5,789 bases of DNA from Betaproteobacteria bacterium (lineage in GTDB: Bacteria; Pseudomonadota; Gammaproteobacteria; Burkholderiales; SG8-39): the NCBI GenBank assembly GCA_005884335.1, contig VBCJ01000334.1, positions 1 to 5,789 of the forward strand. The letters are read 5' to 3'. The stretch's first letter is position 1, and every line of letters starts with the position of its first letter. The translations under genes and the position numbers were made by a program. This document shows positions 4,434 to 5,789 of this stretch, piece by piece. The notes below the pieces were generated by a model. That model saw nothing but the letters and a program-made list of their open reading frames with translations. It was not told the DNA's origin and did not search any database.

Positions 4434-5789
4434 GGGCAAACCAGTGTTCACGAGCCTTCATGATCAGGCTCTTGGCACGCTCGGCATCGACTCCCGCCAT
4501 CTCGACGAGGTCGTCGGTGGCGAGATCGGCCAGGTCGTCGCGAGTCTTCACCCCCGATCGGGCGAGCTTCGTCGCCAGGTCCTTGTCCATACCCTCGAGG
4601 CCGAGCAGCGCCGGATCGAGGTTTTCCGCCTGCTCCTCGCTCGCGATGGCCTGCACCAGGAGTGCGTCGCGAGCGCGGTTGCGCAGCTCGCTCACCGTGG
4701 CCTCATCGAAACCCTCGATCTCCATCATCTCGTTGATGGGCACGTAAGCCACCTCTTCGAGAGTCGAGAAGCCTTCCTGGATGAGCGTATTCGCGACCTC
4801 CTCGTCGACGTCGAGCCGCTCCATGAAAAGCTTCCTCACCGAGGAGGCTTCTTCCTCGTTCTTCTTCTGCGATTCCGCCTCGGTCATGAGATTGATCGTC
4901 CAGCCTGTCAGCTCGGAGGCGAGACGCACATTCTGGCCGCTTCGTCCGATTGCAATCGCGAGATTCTCCTCGTCCACGACCACGTCCATGCTGTGCTTGT
5001 CCTCGTCGACAAGGATCGATGACACCTCGGCCGGCGCGAGCGCGCCGATCACGAACTGGGCCGGATCCTCCGACCACAGCACGATGTCCACACGCTCGCC
5101 CGCGAGTTCCTGCGTCACCGCCTGCACCCTCGCCCCGCGCATGCCGACGCACGTGCCGATCGGGTCGATACGCTTGTCCCGGGAATGCACGGCAATCTTC
5201 GCGCGAATGCCCGGGTCGCGCGCGGCCGACTTGATCTCGAGCAGTCCTTCCTCGATTTCAGGGACTTCGAGCCGGAACAGCTCCATGATGAATTCGGGCG
5301 CAGTGCGCGACAGAACCAGCTGCGGCCCGCGCACATTGCGGTCGATGCGCATGACGAAGGCGCGCACGCGGTCGCCCACCCGCAGATTCTCCTTGGGGAT
5401 CATCTGGTCGCGCGGCAGCACCGCCTCGACGCGCCCGACCTCGATGATCGCGTTGCCGCGCTCGACGCGCTTGATCGCGCCGTTGATGAGCTTTTCGCCG
5501 CGGGCGAGAAAATCGTTAAGCAGCTGCTCGCGTTCGGCGTCGCGGATCCTCTGCAGGATGACCTGTTTCGCGGTCTGCGCGCCGATGCGGCCGAAATCGA
5601 TCGGCTCGAGCGTCTCCTCGATATAGTCCCCGAGCTGGATGTCCGGGTACTGCTTCTGCGCTTCCGAGAACGCGATCTGCTGGGACGGATTCTCCACCGC
5701 TTCATCGGCCACCACCTGCCAGCGGCGGAAGGACTCGAAGTCCCCGGTATTGCGGTCGATCGCGACGCGCACGTCAACGTCCTCGCTGA
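4426..5789 (-). CDS. nusA: Transcription termination/antitermination factor NusA (5' end missing)
   Basis: NusA binds RNA polymerase near the RNA exit channel, lengthens pauses, and assists both termination and antitermination of rRNA operons. The reading frame is open to the window edge; by comparison with E. coli NusA (495 residues) about 40 N-terminal residues lie outside. The GTG at 5772-5770 is an internal valine, not a start, since the family sequence SEDVDVRVAIDRNTGDF continues through it. Numbering from that valine: end of the polymerase-binding domain (DFESFRRWQVV, 11-21), S1 domain (about 94-157), KH1 with GMRG (210-213), KH2 with GRSG (276-279) inside IGRSGQNVRLASELTGW, then two acidic helix-hairpin-helix repeats (about 310-370 and 385-445) as in E. 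coli, which bind the polymerase alpha C-terminal domain or lambda N. It ends in HWFAQE-TGA. infB follows after 9 bases. rimP and the operon promoter would normally lie upstream, outside this window. Confidence 0.98.
   Translation of the reverse strand, partial: SEDVDVRVAIDRNTGDFESFRRWQVVADEAVENPSQQIAFSEAQKQYPDIQLGDYIEETLEPIDFGRIGAQTAKQVILQRIRDAEREQLLNDFLARGEKLINGAIKRVERGNAIIEVGRVEAVLPRDQMIPKENLRVGDRVRAFVMRIDRNVRGPQLVLSRTAPEFIMELFRLEVPEIEEGLLEIKSAARDPGIRAKIAVHSRDKRIDPIGTCVGMRGARVQAVTQELAGERVDIVLWSEDPAQFVIGALAPAEVSSILVDEDKHSMDVVVDEENLAIAIGRSGQNVRLASELTGWTINLMTEAESQKKNEEEASSVRKLFMERLDVDEEVANTLIQEGFSTLEEVAYVPINEMMEIEGFDEATVSELRNRARDALLVQAIASEEQAENLDPALLGLEGMDKDLATKLARSGVKTRDDLADLATDDLVEMAGVDAERAKSLIMKAREHWFAQE

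Noticed and set aside
3557..4747. 396-codon plus-strand frame across the infB-nusA junction
   Set aside because: Ser/Arg/Ala-rich shadow translation antisense to two certain genes; no motif and no ribosome site that I could see.
4781..5626. 281-codon plus-strand frame opposite nusA
   Set aside because: Ser/Arg-rich composition typical of an antisense shadow; the minus-strand NusA is unambiguous with S1 and KH motifs.
5770..5772. GTG as a start codon of nusA
   Set aside because: The frame is open to the window edge and the upstream residues SEDVD continue the NusA family sequence, so this valine is internal.

Overview
This window is a piece of a conserved bacterial translation and transcription operon. 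All its genes lie on the minus strand, so transcription runs from high to low coordinates in the order nusA (5' end off the window), infB, rbfA, truB, rpsO, pnp (only the first 34 codons present). This is the familiar nusA-infB-rbfA-truB-rpsO-pnp arrangement of Proteobacteria. The DNA is GC-rich. The wording of IF2 (conserved stretch at residues 60-100 with KITLTRKQTSE and RTIQVEVKKKRIFVKRD), of S15 (DTGSPEVQVALLTARIN) and of NusA best recalls Betaproteobacteria; this is recognition from memory, not a search result, and no genus can be named.

Layout, in direction of transcription: nusA (5789 to 4426) is followed after 9 bases by infB (4416 to 1921), whose ribosome binding site overlaps the nusA stop codon. 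A 77-base gap (1844-1920) contains a strong 11-bp hairpin that wraps the infB stop codon. rbfA (1843 to 1484) is followed after 6 bases by truB (1477 to 587), which starts with GTG. An 87-base gap (500-586) holds a plausible promoter for rpsO (499 to 230). A 126-base gap (104-229) carries a convincing rho-independent terminator behind rpsO and a second hairpin in the pnp leader, before the pnp start at 103. No gene-free stretch exceeds 300 bases.

The genes form one functional set: NusA controls RNA polymerase pausing, termination and antitermination; IF2 brings initiator tRNA to the ribosome; RbfA matures the 30S subunit; TruB makes pseudouridine 55 in tRNA; S15 is a primary 16S rRNA binding protein of the 30S platform; PNPase degrades RNA.

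I found no mobile element, CRISPR array, tRNA or rRNA gene, defence system or unknown gene. All coding sequences look intact apart from the two cut by the window ends. The findings are therefore modest: hairpins, junction architecture, a homopolymer and a palindrome. The very long open frames on the plus strand opposite infB are best read as GC-rich shadows.
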